Shown: one piece after another, positions 49,267 through 59,468 of the stretch | Numbering within the stretch: position 1 is the first letter of the stretch | Layout of the letters: each line of letters starts with the position of its first letter | NCBI RefSeq assembly: GCF_030551755.1 | Contig: NZ_JAUPEC010000001.1 | Span: forward strand, 1 to 64,000 | Length of the DNA: 64,000 nt | Direction of reading: 5' to 3' | Origin: Pseudocolwellia sp. AS88 | GTDB taxonomy: Bacteria; Pseudomonadota; Gammaproteobacteria; Enterobacterales; Alteromonadaceae | The notes under the pieces: model-generated | What the model saw: the letters and a program-made list of their open reading frames with translations, nothing else | What the model was told of the DNA's origin: nothing | Database searches by the model: none | Program-made: the position numbers and the translations under genes

Positions 49267-50235
49267 TTACTTAGCTGTTTTTCGTTCTATTTTTTCTTTA
49301 CGTTTTTCTTTGATCAGATGTTTTACTTCACCACCGATATGGGTTTCGCCACGTTGCTTCGCTAAATTGACTTGGCGCTCACGCTCTCTAAAACCAGCAC
49401 GTTGTTCATCAGTGTACTTATCAATACAGCGAGGGCAACTAACGCCTTTAACATAAAACTCACTGAGTTTTTCTTCTTCAGTAATTGGGAATCGGCAAGC
49501 AAAACATTGATCGTATTGACCTTGCTCTAAGCTGTGATTTACTGCAACTCGGCTATCAAATACAAAACATTCACCTTCCCACATGGTTTCTTCTTGTGGT
49601 ATTTCTTCTAAATATTTTAGCACGCCGCCTTCAAGGTGATAAACTTCATCAAAGCCTTGTTCTTTAAGATAAGCCGTAGATTTTTCACAGCGAATACCGC
49701 CGGTACAAAACATAGCAACTTTCTTATGCTTATTTTTATCTAAATTCTTTTCAACATAGTCTGGGAATTCACGGAAGGTTTCAGTGTTTGGGTTAACCGC
49801 ATTTTTAAAAGTACCAATTTCCACTTCGTAATCATTACGTGTATCTACCAACAATACATCGGGATCAGAAATTAAAGCATTCCAGTCTTTAGGTTTTACA
49901 TAAGTACCAACTGTTAGTGTAGGGTCAATACCTTCCACACCCATAGTCACAATTTCTTTTTTTAATTTAACTTTTGTACGTTGAAATGGATATTCAGTGT
50001 TGTATGCGTATTTACAAGACAATGGTGATAAACGTTCATCACTTTGTAAATGAGCAAGTACATTATCAATACCTGCTTGTGGGCCGGCTATAGTGCCGTT
50101 AATACCTTCTTCAGCTAAAAGCAGGGTGCCTTTAACTTCATTTTCTTCCATTACGGCTAAAAGAGGAGCTTTTAAGTTTTCAAAATTTTCTAAACGAACA
50201 AACTTATATAGTGCGCAAACTGTAATTTGACTCAT
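49267..50235 (-). CDS. trhO: tRNA uridine(34) hydroxylase, rhodanese type
   Basis: 322 residues from [18 protein letters not shown]; eight extra residues upstream are unsupported. The acylphosphatase-like N-domain is followed by a rhodanese domain with the active-site loop [16 protein letters not shown] (catalytic Cys) and a Cys-rich C-part ([12 protein letters not shown]). It adds oxygen to U34 for 5-methoxy/carboxymethoxyuridine. Confidence 0.94.
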   Translation of the reverse strand: MSQITVCALYKFVRLENFENLKAPLLAVMEENEVKGTLLLAEEGINGTIAGPQAGIDNVLAHLQSDERLSPLSCKYAYNTEYPFQRTKVKLKKEIVTMGVEGIDPTLTVGTYVKPKDWNALISDPDVLLVDTRNDYEVEIGTFKNAVNPNTETFREFPDYVEKNLDKNKHKKVAMFCTGGIRCEKSTAYLKEQGFDEVYHLEGGVLKYLEEIPQEETMWEGECFVFDSRVAVNHSLEQGQYDQCFACRFPITEEEKLSEFYVKGVSCPRCIDKYTDEQRAGFRERERQVNLAKQRGETHIGGEVKHLIKEKRKEKIERKTAK

Positions 50236-50534
50236 AACGTTACCCATTGAACTAACCAAATCGTAAATCTGGTGCTTTAGATTATAAAATATACATAGTT
50301 TATATGTACTTAGTATTTTGTGTAATTAAGAGAAAACTCCCTTAAAAACGCGTTGAGGATTCTAGCAAAAAAGATGAAATAACAAAACCGAAATCAAGTA
50401 CATTCATTTGCGATAGATCAACTTCTTGCGTCATTAACTTGTCATGCTTAAGTAAACTAATTGTCATATTTTGTTTTTACATTAATTGCACTGGTGAGCA
50501 GTAAATTTTAATAACTTTTAAAGAGGTTTTGAAA

Positions 50535-50708
50535 ATGGCTAATTTTGATTTATACGAAATAGAAGACTTTGTGAATGATGACACTGTTGAAGCAGCTCCG
50601 AAGATAACCACTAAAACCATAAAAAGAAAATGGCGAGAAATAGAAAACTTTAAAGAGAATCAAAGGCTACATCGTGAATTATTACAATACAGCTTATATG
50701 AGTTATAA
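50535..50708 (+). CDS. DUF3545 (PA3496-like) small protein
   Basis: A 57-residue protein with AGAGG eight bases before the ATG. MANFDLYEIEDFVNDD is acidic, then APKITTKTIKRKWREIENF carries the KRKWREIE signature of DUF3545, followed by a helical tail. It is conserved in gammaproteobacteria, with no firm function. It is single, followed by a terminator. It is shorter than usual ORF-calling limits. Confidence 0.85.
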   Translation: MANFDLYEIEDFVNDDTVEAAPKITTKTIKRKWREIENFKENQRLHRELLQYSLYEL

Positions 50709-50733
50709 CAACTTTTTAAAGTAAAGTTGTGCG

Positions 50734-50767
50734 GTATTAAGCCCTAGTATCATAGGGCTTTTAATAC
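50734..50767 (+). terminator. Terminator after the DUF3545 gene
   Basis: GTATTAAGCCCTA and TAGGGCTTTTAATAC form a stem with one bulge, followed by a T-rich stretch. Confidence 0.75.
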
Positions 50768-50926
50768 TTTATTTCTGTTTATATTTAAAACAAATATTCA
50801 AAATAATCCTTTTAATTAAAATAAATTCTTAATTGAGCCGATTACAATAAGAATTAATGCTTTTTTCTTTAGTCAGAGATAGGTAAAATCTCGCCATATT
50901 TATTACAGAATTATAGCGATTTTTTA

Positions 50927-51499
50927 ATGTTCGAACTCAAATACGATACTCCTGCCGAATGGACCGAAGCCGTTTTAGCCGACTTTAACTCTTTTTTACA
51001 AGATCATGCTGCTGCCGAAAAAAAGGCATCGGGAATGGCTATGTCTATGTTATCTCATTATCAAGATCGTTCACGTTTAGTAAAAGAAATGACAGACTTA
51101 GCTTTAGAAGAGTTAATTCATTTTAAACAAGTGCTAAAACTATTAACGGCACGTGGAGTTCCGTTAGCTAACGATAAAAAAGATCCTTACGTAAAAGAGA
51201 TACGCACTGTCTTTAGACATGGTCAAGAAGCTTTCTTCATGGATCGCTTGTTAGTTGGTGGCGTAATTGAAGCTCGTGGTCATGAACGTTTTTCACTTGT
51301 AGCTGAAGCTTTAGAACCAGGAAAAGACAAAGACTTTTATGTCACTATCGCTAAATCAGAAGCTAAACATAAAAACTTATTTGTAGAGTTAGCTTATGAA
51401 TATTTTGATAAAGAAGAAGTTAATAAGCGCTTGGAAGAGATTTTAGAGTTTGAAGCAAAAATTTGTGCAAAACTACCTTTTAGAGCAGCTCTTCATTAG
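50927..51499 (+). CDS. miaE: tRNA-(ms2io6A37) hydroxylase
   Basis: A 190-residue diiron helical-bundle monooxygenase. Ligands are in AAEKKASGMAMSM, EELIHFKQVLKLL (ExxH), EARGHERFSLVAEAL (ExxxH) and SEAKHKNLFVELA (ExxH). It hydroxylates the isopentenyl group of A37. It is monocistronic. Confidence 0.93.
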   Translation: MFELKYDTPAEWTEAVLADFNSFLQDHAAAEKKASGMAMSMLSHYQDRSRLVKEMTDLALEELIHFKQVLKLLTARGVPLANDKKDPYVKEIRTVFRHGQEAFFMDRLLVGGVIEARGHERFSLVAEALEPGKDKDFYVTIAKSEAKHKNLFVELAYEYFDKEEVNKRLEEILEFEAKICAKLPFRAALH

Positions 51500-51553
51500 C
51501 AACCAATCCTTTCATTTATCACCTCATTTACACTTCCAAAATATTAAAATGAC

Positions 51554-51582
51554 AAGCTGATTTAGAAAAACTAAATCAGCTT
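51554..51582 (+). terminator. Hairpin after miaE
   Basis: AAGCTGATTTAG-AAAAA-CTAAATCAGCTT, 55 bases past the miaE stop. A T-run appears only 13 bases later, so its strength is uncertain. Confidence 0.6.
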
Positions 51583-51795
51583 ACGATTATCATGTTTTTA
51601 ACTGAAATTTTTATTTCGTTTCAAACTTGTTAATAGAGTTAACACTTATTTAGCATGTGGCGTATTTTTAAACGGTTTTAGTCAGTTGAATTTTTTAAAT
51701 AAAATATTATTCGATTGATTTGATAGAAAAAATTGGAAAAAAAATAGAAGAATGCCATACTCTTTTTATCAAGTTATTAACAATTAGTTGTTGAA

Positions 51796-53070
51796 ATGAA
51801 GCTTTGTGAAATTACACATAATAGCAACGGGAATTATACCCAACTATTAGCAAATTATGTGTTAGACAGTGACTTGTTGAGTGTCACTTTTGATGAAATT
51901 TTTAATAATATTTTATCTTTAACTAATCGGGCATGTGAAAGCTCAGTTAGCCAAATTAATATCATTGGTTATGATAAATATTGGCGTAAAACTGATATTG
52001 GCTTTAGTAAAGATTCATGTAATGCCACTCATTTATTGAGTGAAATGGTTTTAAGTCATAATCAATTTTTTGAAGTGTTGGGTATTCTCGAAGATAACCG
52101 CATCATCAATAAGCCCATTGTCATTAATGAGCAAGCAATTAAAAGTTATGCTGCAATACCCATTACCTTATCTGATGGAGGAATAGTGGGTACATTAAGT
52201 TTAATGAATAACGAAGCGGTTTCACTAAGCGATAATCACCGAATGTCTCTATCTTTAATGGAGAGGAATATAGCTTCACAAATTGAACTTTGTCTTAAAA
52301 ATAAACAATTAGAATGTATTGCAGATGAAAATAGTGTTAAAGAAAACAGTGAAATACCTTTAGCTTCAGAACCTGTTATATCAAAAGAAGAACTATTTGC
52401 TGATTTAGATGCATTTCTTCACCGTGCTGTACATGATTTAAGATCTCCATTAAATGCAATTAAGAACATTACCTCGTGGATTAAAGAGGATATAGAAGAT
52501 GGCTTCATTGAAGATAATGAAAAAAACTTTGCTATGGTGGCTAATAGCACAGTTAGGATGGAAACATTACTTTCAGATTTAAGTACATTTTCACAGATAG
52601 GTAGGGAGATTTATCCTCATGAAGTTTTTAATTTAGATAGTTTAGTTAATGAAATTTGTGGTTGGTTAACTCTTCCTCATCATTTTAATATTTCAGTAGA
52701 AAATTGTGAAATTGAGTTACCCAAAGAGCCTCTTTTATTTGCATTAAATCACTTGGTGTCAAACGCCATTAAACATCATGATAAAGACAAAGGTAATATA
52801 GACATTAAATGTGATTATCAGGGAGAAAACTATCAAATCTCTGTTACTGATGATGGCCCAGGTATATCTGATGTTTATTACAATAAAATTTTTGAAGCCT
52901 TTCAAACATTAAAATCTAAAGACCAAGTTGAAGGAAGTGGACTTGGTTTAGCTATGATACGAAAGAAATTGCTCCCTTATTCAGCTGAGGTAACTGTAGA
53001 AGCTAAAGTTAATAAAGGATCTACTTTTACTATCATTTGGCCAAAGCACAATAATAAAGCAGCACTTTAA
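51796..53070 (+). CDS. Soluble GAF histidine kinase
   Basis: 424 residues without membrane spans. A GAF-like sensor occupies ~25-170 (ESSVSQINIIGYDKYW; SYAAIPITLSDGGIVGTLSL). HisKA has AVHDLRSPLNAIKNI (phospho-His near 214). HATPase boxes are ALNHLVSNAIKHH (N), DDGPGIS (G1), IFEAFQTL (F) and GSGLGLAMIRK (G2). The next gene starts 25 bases later and encodes a receiver-GGDEF-EAL protein, so the pair is a complete two-component system with c-di-GMP output. The ligand of GAF is unknown. Confidence 0.9.
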   Translation: MKLCEITHNSNGNYTQLLANYVLDSDLLSVTFDEIFNNILSLTNRACESSVSQINIIGYDKYWRKTDIGFSKDSCNATHLLSEMVLSHNQFFEVLGILEDNRIINKPIVINEQAIKSYAAIPITLSDGGIVGTLSLMNNEAVSLSDNHRMSLSLMERNIASQIELCLKNKQLECIADENSVKENSEIPLASEPVISKEELFADLDAFLHRAVHDLRSPLNAIKNITSWIKEDIEDGFIEDNEKNFAMVANSTVRMETLLSDLSTFSQIGREIYPHEVFNLDSLVNEICGWLTLPHHFNISVENCEIELPKEPLLFALNHLVSNAIKHHDKDKGNIDIKCDYQGENYQISVTDDGPGISDVYYNKIFEAFQTLKSKDQVEGSGLGLAMIRKKLLPYSAEVTVEAKVNKGSTFTIIWPKHNNKAAL

Positions 53071-53095
53071 CTACGGAAATTTCTCGAGGGATGTG

Positions 53096-54790
53096 ATGAA
53101 GATATTATTAGTAGATGATGATTTAGCTGATAGAGAAATTATTAAAAGGACGTTAAGCCGCAATATAGGTGAATTTGAGTTAATTGAAGCAAATTCAGCT
53201 GAGGAAGGTTTAAAAGCTGCAGAGCTTGAAAGTTTTGATGTACTTTTACTCGATTATAGAATGCCTGAGGTTGACGGCATTGAAATGGTAATTGAGCTAA
53301 GAAGCAAACCTAATCTTGGTGAAGCAGCCATTGTTATGATGAGTGCGACAGACGATGAAGTTCTGGCATTATCGTGTTTACAAGCTGGTGCACAAGATTT
53401 TATTCCGAAAAATGAAATAACAGCAACTAAACTAAAACGTGCAATTATCCAAGCTAAAAAACGTTTTGAACTTGAGAAGAAAGTTTATGACAGCTTTTGC
53501 CAAGTAAGAGAATTAGCTGAGAAAGATTCTTTAACTGGCCTATCTAATCGTTATCATTTTGAAGAAGCTTTAAAAGTTTCAATCGATAATAATAAGCGAT
53601 TTCAAAGTAATATTGCTTTGCTCTTACTCGATTTAGACCATTTCAAAAATGTGAATGACACCTATGGGCATGAAGTTGGCGATAAACTTTTAAAGTATGT
53701 GGTTAATTTGGTTAAACAATGCCTTCGAGGTAATGAGCTTTTTGGCCGATTAGGTGGTGATGAATTTGCTATTTTTATAACCGGACTAAACTTAATAAGT
53801 GGAGCAACTTCTGTTGCACAACGTATTATAAAATCTCTAGAAAACCCTATTGAAATTGATGGTCACACTATTCAATGTGGGGTTAGTATTGGCATTGCTT
53901 TACATCCTCAAAATGCGAGCACGGCAGAGTCATTAACTAAATATGCCGACATTGCGATGTACCGAGCCAAAAAACAAGGTCGAAATCAGCTGTGTTATTT
54001 TGAAAATGAAATGCAGCAACAGTTCTCTCGAAGTTATAAAGTAGAGATGGAACTGAAAAAATCCGTTATAAATAAAGATTTTGACTTACATTATCAACCG
54101 GTTATTAACGTAAAAGATAAAAGCATTGTAGGGGTTGAAGCACTTATTCGTTGGCCTAACAGTAAATTAAACTCAACTCCTGATGAGTTTATACCTATCG
54201 CAGAACAGTCTAATATTATTGATAAAATAGGCGAGTGGGTATTAGAAACAGCGATAAAACAATTGGCTATTTGGCATAGGAAATTTAATAAGCCTCTTAC
54301 TATGGCTATAAATATCTCAGCTAAGCAATTAAATAACTCTACGCTGATTCCTACTTTTGAATACATGCTAAATAAATATGATATTAACCCTGAGTCAATT
54401 GTTTTAGAGTTCACAGAAACAGCTTTATTGGCGCAAGATGAGAAAAATCATCAACGTATAACTGAGTTTTATAGGTTAGGTTGTAAGCTAGCCTTAGATG
54501 ATTTTGGAACAGGGTTTTCATCCTTATCTCATCTATTAAATTACCCCATAAATATTGTTAAGTTAGATAAATCGCTTCTACCAAACTGTAATACTGAAGA
54601 AAGGCACTTATCTATAGTAAAAGGGATTGCCGCAATGGCAAAAACTATAGGGTTACATATTATTGCTGAAGGCGTAGAAACTCAATATCAAAGCAATTTA
54701 TGTTCAGAACTAGAAGTTGATGAATTACAAGGTTACTTCTTTGCAAAAGCATTACCAGCTAATGAATTAGCAGAAAAGTGGTTAAAGTAG
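53096..54790 (+). CDS. Response regulator with GGDEF and EAL domains
   Basis: 564 residues. The receiver reads KILLVDDDLADRE with the phospho-Asp in LLLDYRMPEVDG and the Lys in FIPKNE. GGDEF at ~140-300 has an intact FGRLGGDEFAIF. EAL at ~315-560 has GVEALIRWP, LALDDFGTGFSSL and IIAEGVET, all catalytic parts. Both diguanylate cyclase and phosphodiesterase sites look active, so phosphorylation may set the balance. ATG 53096 is chosen because GAGGG precedes it at normal distance; GTG 53093 is also possible. Confidence 0.93.
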   Translation: MKILLVDDDLADREIIKRTLSRNIGEFELIEANSAEEGLKAAELESFDVLLLDYRMPEVDGIEMVIELRSKPNLGEAAIVMMSATDDEVLALSCLQAGAQDFIPKNEITATKLKRAIIQAKKRFELEKKVYDSFCQVRELAEKDSLTGLSNRYHFEEALKVSIDNNKRFQSNIALLLLDLDHFKNVNDTYGHEVGDKLLKYVVNLVKQCLRGNELFGRLGGDEFAIFITGLNLISGATSVAQRIIKSLENPIEIDGHTIQCGVSIGIALHPQNASTAESLTKYADIAMYRAKKQGRNQLCYFENEMQQQFSRSYKVEMELKKSVINKDFDLHYQPVINVKDKSIVGVEALIRWPNSKLNSTPDEFIPIAEQSNIIDKIGEWVLETAIKQLAIWHRKFNKPLTMAINISAKQLNNSTLIPTFEYMLNKYDINPESIVLEFTETALLAQDEKNHQRITEFYRLGCKLALDDFGTGFSSLSHLLNYPINIVKLDKSLLPNCNTEERHLSIVKGIAAMAKTIGLHIIAEGVETQYQSNLCSELEVDELQGYFFAKALPANELAEKWLK

Positions 54791-54866
54791 AAAGTGTCTT
54801 TTTATTGTTATATTAGTTTGTTACTCTTTAAATAGAATAGCTTGGTATATTTTATACAGTGATGTG

Positions 54867-55028
54867 ATACCAAGTTGATTAATTAACTGCTCATTTTTAA
54901 CGGTTAAAATTAATAATGACGGCGTTATAAAATTTATAAGTAGAATAACTACTTACTAAATTTTATGCCTTGTAATTATCCATTTTTTCTCATGAAAAAG
55001 TAGATCACTTAATTAATCAAATTGGTAT
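54867..55028. mobile_element. MITE-like element, 162 bp
   Basis: The left end is ATACCAAGTTGATTAATTAA, and the right end reads as its inverse with one mismatch (TTAATTAATCAAATTGGTAT). The centre has no coding and contains TAAAATTT-type short inverted repeats. It has the same terminal motif as 47478-47840 and 3103-3136. It occupies the gap between the GGDEF-EAL gene and the next operon; the remainder of 54791-55202 shows nothing else I can name. Confidence 0.78.
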
Positions 55029-55202
55029 GAGGTGCTAGGATTGATGGTTACCCAAATACATATGTAAATAAATCAAGGACTTTACAAGCTATTAAAAAAG
55101 CGAAGATGGTTAGGTGTTAAATAGTAATATTGATATATTTACATCGGATAGACGATTTTACTGAATCGGTACTTTAACTTAATTAGATACATAAAATTGA
55201 CT

Positions 55203-56438
55203 ATGAAAAAAATAATAAGTTCAATCCTAATTCTTTGGGTTACTCAAACCTTACTCTTTGTCGGTAATGTAGAAGCAGATGATAAAATTATTCATATTTA
55301 TCAAGATGCCGACTTATCTATACATAGCCAATCTTCAAAAGCTATTCAACTGGGTATAGAAGTCGCTTTTGCTGAAGTAAATAATGAAATAAATGGCAAT
55401 AAAATTCTGTTCAAATATTTAGATCATCGCGGTAATGTACTGCGCAGTAAAAGAAACTATAAAGCTTTTATCAATGATCCTAATGCTTTAGTTATATATT
55501 CAGGTATACATTCCCCTCCGTTAATTAACAACCGAAAATTTATTAATGAAAGCAAGGCATTAACCCTTGTACCATGGGCTGCCGGTGCTCCTATTACTCG
55601 TTACCCATCTAAAGAAAATTGGATATTTCGTTTATCTATTGATGACATGCAAGCTGGAGGCATGATCATTGATTATGCAATGAAAAATCAACAATGCCGA
55701 AAACCTCAGCTTTTACTTGAAAACACCCCTTGGGGGAATTCTAATTTAGTCAATATGTCGAAAGCTTTGACAACTTATGACATTCAATCTCCTCAAGTTA
55801 CTCGTTTTAACTTAAGTGTAAAAGCTAAGGGTGCACAAGTACTTACTGATAGCATTATTAACCAAGGTAGCGATTGCTTAATCTTAGTAAGTAATGCTGT
55901 TGAAGGTATTGTATTCGCTAATGCGATGTTAGAGGTACCAAGAAGTAAAAGATTGCCTATTATTAGTCATTGGGGAATAACCAGTGGTGATTTACATGAA
56001 AAGATTGATGCTAAGGCAAGAGAAGGTTTAGCTTTAAACTTTATTCAAAGTTGTTTTGCTTTTACTAATGAAACTCAAACGCCTCTGGCTAACCAAGTAT
56101 TTAGTCAATTAATTGAACATACTAAAGGTATTATTAAAAATCCAGCCGATTTACAGTCAGCTGTTGGTTTTATACATGCCTATGATTTGACTAAGTTATT
56201 AATACAAGCAATAAAACAATCAAAGCTAACGGGGAATACACTAAAAGACCGGAATACAATACGTCTTGCTTTAGAAAATCTCTCTAACCCCGTTCAAGGT
56301 TTAATAAAAACATATGATAAACCTTTTTCAGTTTTTGATTCTGTACTCAATAACAAAGCGCACGAAGCATTAAATGCCAGTGACTATTGTATGGGATATT
56401 ACGGCGCAACGAATGAAATTATAATCATAAATGAATAA
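55203..56438 (+). CDS. Periplasmic ligand-binding protein (LivJ-type fold), kinase-linked
   Basis: 411 residues. The signal peptide is MKKIISSILILWVTQTLLFVGNVEA. The mature protein has the type I periplasmic-binding fold of branched-chain amino acid/amide receptors: IQLGIEVAFAEVNNEINGN, LVIYSGIHSPPLI, NWIFRLSIDDMQAGGMIIDY and LPIISHWGITSGDLHEK. No permease or ATPase genes are adjacent. It overlaps the start of the CHASE kinase by eight bases, so it is made with that sensor and probably presents a ligand to it rather than feeding a transporter. Confidence 0.85.
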   Translation: MKKIISSILILWVTQTLLFVGNVEADDKIIHIYQDADLSIHSQSSKAIQLGIEVAFAEVNNEINGNKILFKYLDHRGNVLRSKRNYKAFINDPNALVIYSGIHSPPLINNRKFINESKALTLVPWAAGAPITRYPSKENWIFRLSIDDMQAGGMIIDYAMKNQQCRKPQLLLENTPWGNSNLVNMSKALTTYDIQSPQVTRFNLSVKAKGAQVLTDSIINQGSDCLILVSNAVEGIVFANAMLEVPRSKRLPIISHWGITSGDLHEKIDAKAREGLALNFIQSCFAFTNETQTPLANQVFSQLIEHTKGIIKNPADLQSAVGFIHAYDLTKLLIQAIKQSKLTGNTLKDRNTIRLALENLSNPVQGLIKTYDKPFSVFDSVLNNKAHEALNASDYCMGYYGATNEIIIINE

Positions 56439-59400
56439 GACTAATTTAAAAAAAGAAGCATCAAATAAGGTGATAATATTCCGTACTGTGGTTGGTTACA
56501 GTATAGGTTTACTTTCTTTATTAATGCTACTTAGTGCTTTTATTATTATCCCAAAAATAAATACATTGTTCGAAGAGCAATATGATAAAGACACTAAAAG
56601 AGAGCTTAAAAAAGAAGTTGCGCTATTTAATAACTTTATTGAAAGCCAAAGAAGGGTTATCGAAGATCTCGCCAAATTTCCAAGTATAACTAATGCGGTT
56701 ATGTTATCTGATGCAGATAATGCCTCAGTTAATGGTTTATTAAAGAATGTTGTTATAGGTGGTGAAAAAGGGCGACTGGTCTTACAAGATATTGAAGCGA
56801 ATGTATTAGTACAAACCACAAAACAGCTACAAGGTATTTATACTAATGAAGAGCCTTGGATAGAAGAAATTTTAAATGCCTCTAAACCTTACCATTTCCA
56901 ATTATTAAATCAAAGTCAAGATTCTATCCTGTTTAAAATATCTGTGCCTGTGCTTTACAGCGGCTTCGTAGAGGGCATATTAACAGGGGAAATAAAAGCC
57001 TCTCTTGATGATGTTTTTGTTAATCAAGTCCTTAGTTCAGATACCGCTATTACACTCACACAAAATGAGTTAACGGTAGGCACAAGCACAAACAAAATAG
57101 TACTAGCTCGAGAAAATACAGCCATGTTACAAGGTTTGAATGTAACGTTCACTTATATTACTGATGATGCACCTTTACTGAAAAGAGAGCGTAGTGTCCA
57201 AAATTTAATTTTTTCAGTTTTACTAGCAGGTTTAGCTGTTTCTTTTATTTTATTTTCCCTACTCAGTTATACCGGCGCACTACAGAGAGTAAAACTTAAA
57301 AGTAAAGAAAACAGTCGAGTTAGTCTATATTCTATGCCGATAATTGTTGGTGTTTTAGGTGTTAGCGCTAGTATTATTACTTTTATTATTGTATCGAATG
57401 CTAAACAAGTATCCGTTGAAAATAATTTGATTTTTGAAAGTCAAAAACACGTACAAGAAGTGCGAGAAAACCTAAACACCTACTTAGGTATTCTTGACTC
57501 AGTTAACGCATTTTTTAGTGCTTCTGAAGAAGTAGAACGTCAAGATTTTAAAGTTTTCGTTGAATCGTTCCTTGTACAACATAAAAGTATTAAAGCAATA
57601 GAGTGGATACCGAGTATTACTCATGAAGAGCGTCTAGTACTTGAAGACAAAGCTAGGTTAGAAGGTTTTACAAACTTTAGTATTAATGAAGTTAACCAAG
57701 ATGGGAATTTAGCTTCAGCGACGCAACGTGAACATTATTTACCTGTTTATTATTTAGAGCCTATAGCAGGTAACGAAAACGCATTAGGCTTTGATTTAGC
57801 GTCTAATCCTTTAGAACTAAAAACCTTAATTAAGGCGCAAGAGAGCGAGAGTAAAGTTGCTACTTCTAAAATTACTTTATTTGAAGAAGATATAACTAAA
57901 GCGGGTATTTTTATCTTCAGACCTGTTTTTTATAATGATAAAAAGCAAGTAACTGAAAAGCTTAAGTTACAAGGTTTTACTTCTATTTCATTAAGGGTTG
58001 AAGACCTTGTCAATGAAGTGCTGTTAGGTATGGATAGTAATTTAGCTTTGTTTATTCAAGACATCTCTGATCCTGAATTCCCAGAAACCCTTTATGGTAC
58101 ACCTCAAGTAGTGGAGTCTTTTTCACGAGATGAAATTATCAATTTAGCAGGGCGTAGCTGGCGAATAAAAATATACAGTAAAGCAAATAAAACTGAATAT
58201 GCGCAATCTGCATGGGGTATGTTAATTACGGGCTTAATATTCTCTGGCATTATCGTTTTAGGCTTGGTTCATTTGATCCGTAGACGTGAGTATGTTGAAC
58301 AGCTCGTTGTGCAAAGAACTGCAGAACTTACGGCAAGTGAAGAGCATCATAGAGCGATAGTGGAGCTAGCGGTTGATGGCCTTATCACCATTGATAAATT
58401 TGGAATTATTGAACGATTTAATGAGGCCGCCGAAAATATATTTGGTTATCCGTCTAAAGAAGTAATTGGCTCTAACATTAAAATCTTAATGCCAACGTCT
58501 TCGCATCAAGGAAGTGATGATTATTTTAAAAATAAACAAGATGAAACCAAAGAACAAATAATCTCAATTGAGCGCTATTTAGGTAGTGGGAAGTATGCAA
58601 AAGGCCAGCATAAAAATGGAACAATATTCCCTATAGAAGTTTCTGTTAGCGAAATAAAGCTCGGTTCTACAATCAAGTACAGTGGAATTGTTAGAGATAT
58701 AAGTGACCGCGTTGCTTTTGAGAAAGAGCGTGAACAGTTTATAGAAAAGTTAACTGATTCGAATGAAGAGCTTGAACGCTTTGCTTTTGTTTGTTCACAT
58801 GACTTACAAGAACCACTTCGGATGATCAGGAGCTTTTCAGAAAAGCTTCAAGATCATATAAAAGAAGATCTTGAACACGATGAAAAAGGTAAGAAGTATT
58901 TTAATTTTGTTATTGATGGTGCTATTCGTGCTCAGGCACTAATTAATGATATTCTTACTTATTCAAGTATTAGTAATGACATAAAACAATTAGAAGATGT
59001 TAATATACAAGACCTTATTAATGTTATTAAGAAAAATTCCCTTGATTTAACTGAAAGTAATACAGCTGAAATCACTTACGACCCCTTGCCAAACTTGCAA
59101 GGAAATAAGACGCAATTATTCCAACTTTTTCAAAATTTAATTAATAATGGAATTAAGTATCAAAAAACTGATACTAAAGCACATGTTCATATAAGTGCAA
59201 AAGAGGCAGAAGATCATTGGTGCTTTACAATAAAAGATAATGGCATTGGTATGGATGAACGTCACTTTAAGAAGATTTTTGAAGTTTTCCAACGATTGCA
59301 CCGCAGAAGTCAGTATGCAGGTACAGGTGTTGGCCTATCTATTTGTAAAAAAGTAGTAGAGCGCCATGGCGGAACGATATGGGTTGAATCTGAGAAAGGT

Positions 59401-59439
59401 ATGGGTTCGACTTTTTATTTTACATTATTAAAAGCCTAA
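56431..59439 (+). CDS. Membrane CHASE-PAS histidine kinase
   Basis: 1002 residues. Domains in order: span at ~15-37; periplasmic Cache-like region ~38-250; spans near 255-280 and 292-318; CHASE domain ~340-560 (IKAIEWIPSITHEERLVLE); span ~592-612; PAS ~635-750 (AVDGLITIDKFGIIERFNEAA); HisKA with FVCSHDLQEPLRMI (~785); HATPase with LINNGIKYQ, DNGIGMD, FEVFQRLH and GTGVGLSICKK. It has two separate extracytoplasmic sensors. No receiver domain is attached; two single-domain receivers follow. ATG overlaps the upstream binding-protein gene. Confidence 0.93.
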   Translation: MNKTNLKKEASNKVIIFRTVVGYSIGLLSLLMLLSAFIIIPKINTLFEEQYDKDTKRELKKEVALFNNFIESQRRVIEDLAKFPSITNAVMLSDADNASVNGLLKNVVIGGEKGRLVLQDIEANVLVQTTKQLQGIYTNEEPWIEEILNASKPYHFQLLNQSQDSILFKISVPVLYSGFVEGILTGEIKASLDDVFVNQVLSSDTAITLTQNELTVGTSTNKIVLARENTAMLQGLNVTFTYITDDAPLLKRERSVQNLIFSVLLAGLAVSFILFSLLSYTGALQRVKLKSKENSRVSLYSMPIIVGVLGVSASIITFIIVSNAKQVSVENNLIFESQKHVQEVRENLNTYLGILDSVNAFFSASEEVERQDFKVFVESFLVQHKSIKAIEWIPSITHEERLVLEDKARLEGFTNFSINEVNQDGNLASATQREHYLPVYYLEPIAGNENALGFDLASNPLELKTLIKAQESESKVATSKITLFEEDITKAGIFIFRPVFYNDKKQVTEKLKLQGFTSISLRVEDLVNEVLLGMDSNLALFIQDISDPEFPETLYGTPQVVESFSRDEIINLAGRSWRIKIYSKANKTEYAQSAWGMLITGLIFSGIIVLGLVHLIRRREYVEQLVVQRTAELTASEEHHRAIVELAVDGLITIDKFGIIERFNEAAENIFGYPSKEVIGSNIKILMPTSSHQGSDDYFKNKQDETKEQIISIERYLGSGKYAKGQHKNGTIFPIEVSVSEIKLGSTIKYSGIVRDISDRVAFEKEREQFIEKLTDSNEELERFAFVCSHDLQEPLRMIRSFSEKLQDHIKEDLEHDEKGKKYFNFVIDGAIRAQALINDILTYSSISNDIKQLEDVNIQDLINVIKKNSLDLTESNTAEITYDPLPNLQGNKTQLFQLFQNLINNGIKYQKTDTKAHVHISAKEAEDHWCFTIKDNGIGMDERHFKKIFEVFQRLHRRSQYAGTGVGLSICKKVVERHGGTIWVESEKGMGSTFYFTLLKA

Positions 59440-59468
59440 AATTTGCAGGTTTGTTAACAAGGTTAATT

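Noticed and set aside
55203-56438. Amino-acid ABC transporter operon
   Set aside because: No permease or ATPase genes are adjacent; the next genes are kinases and receivers.
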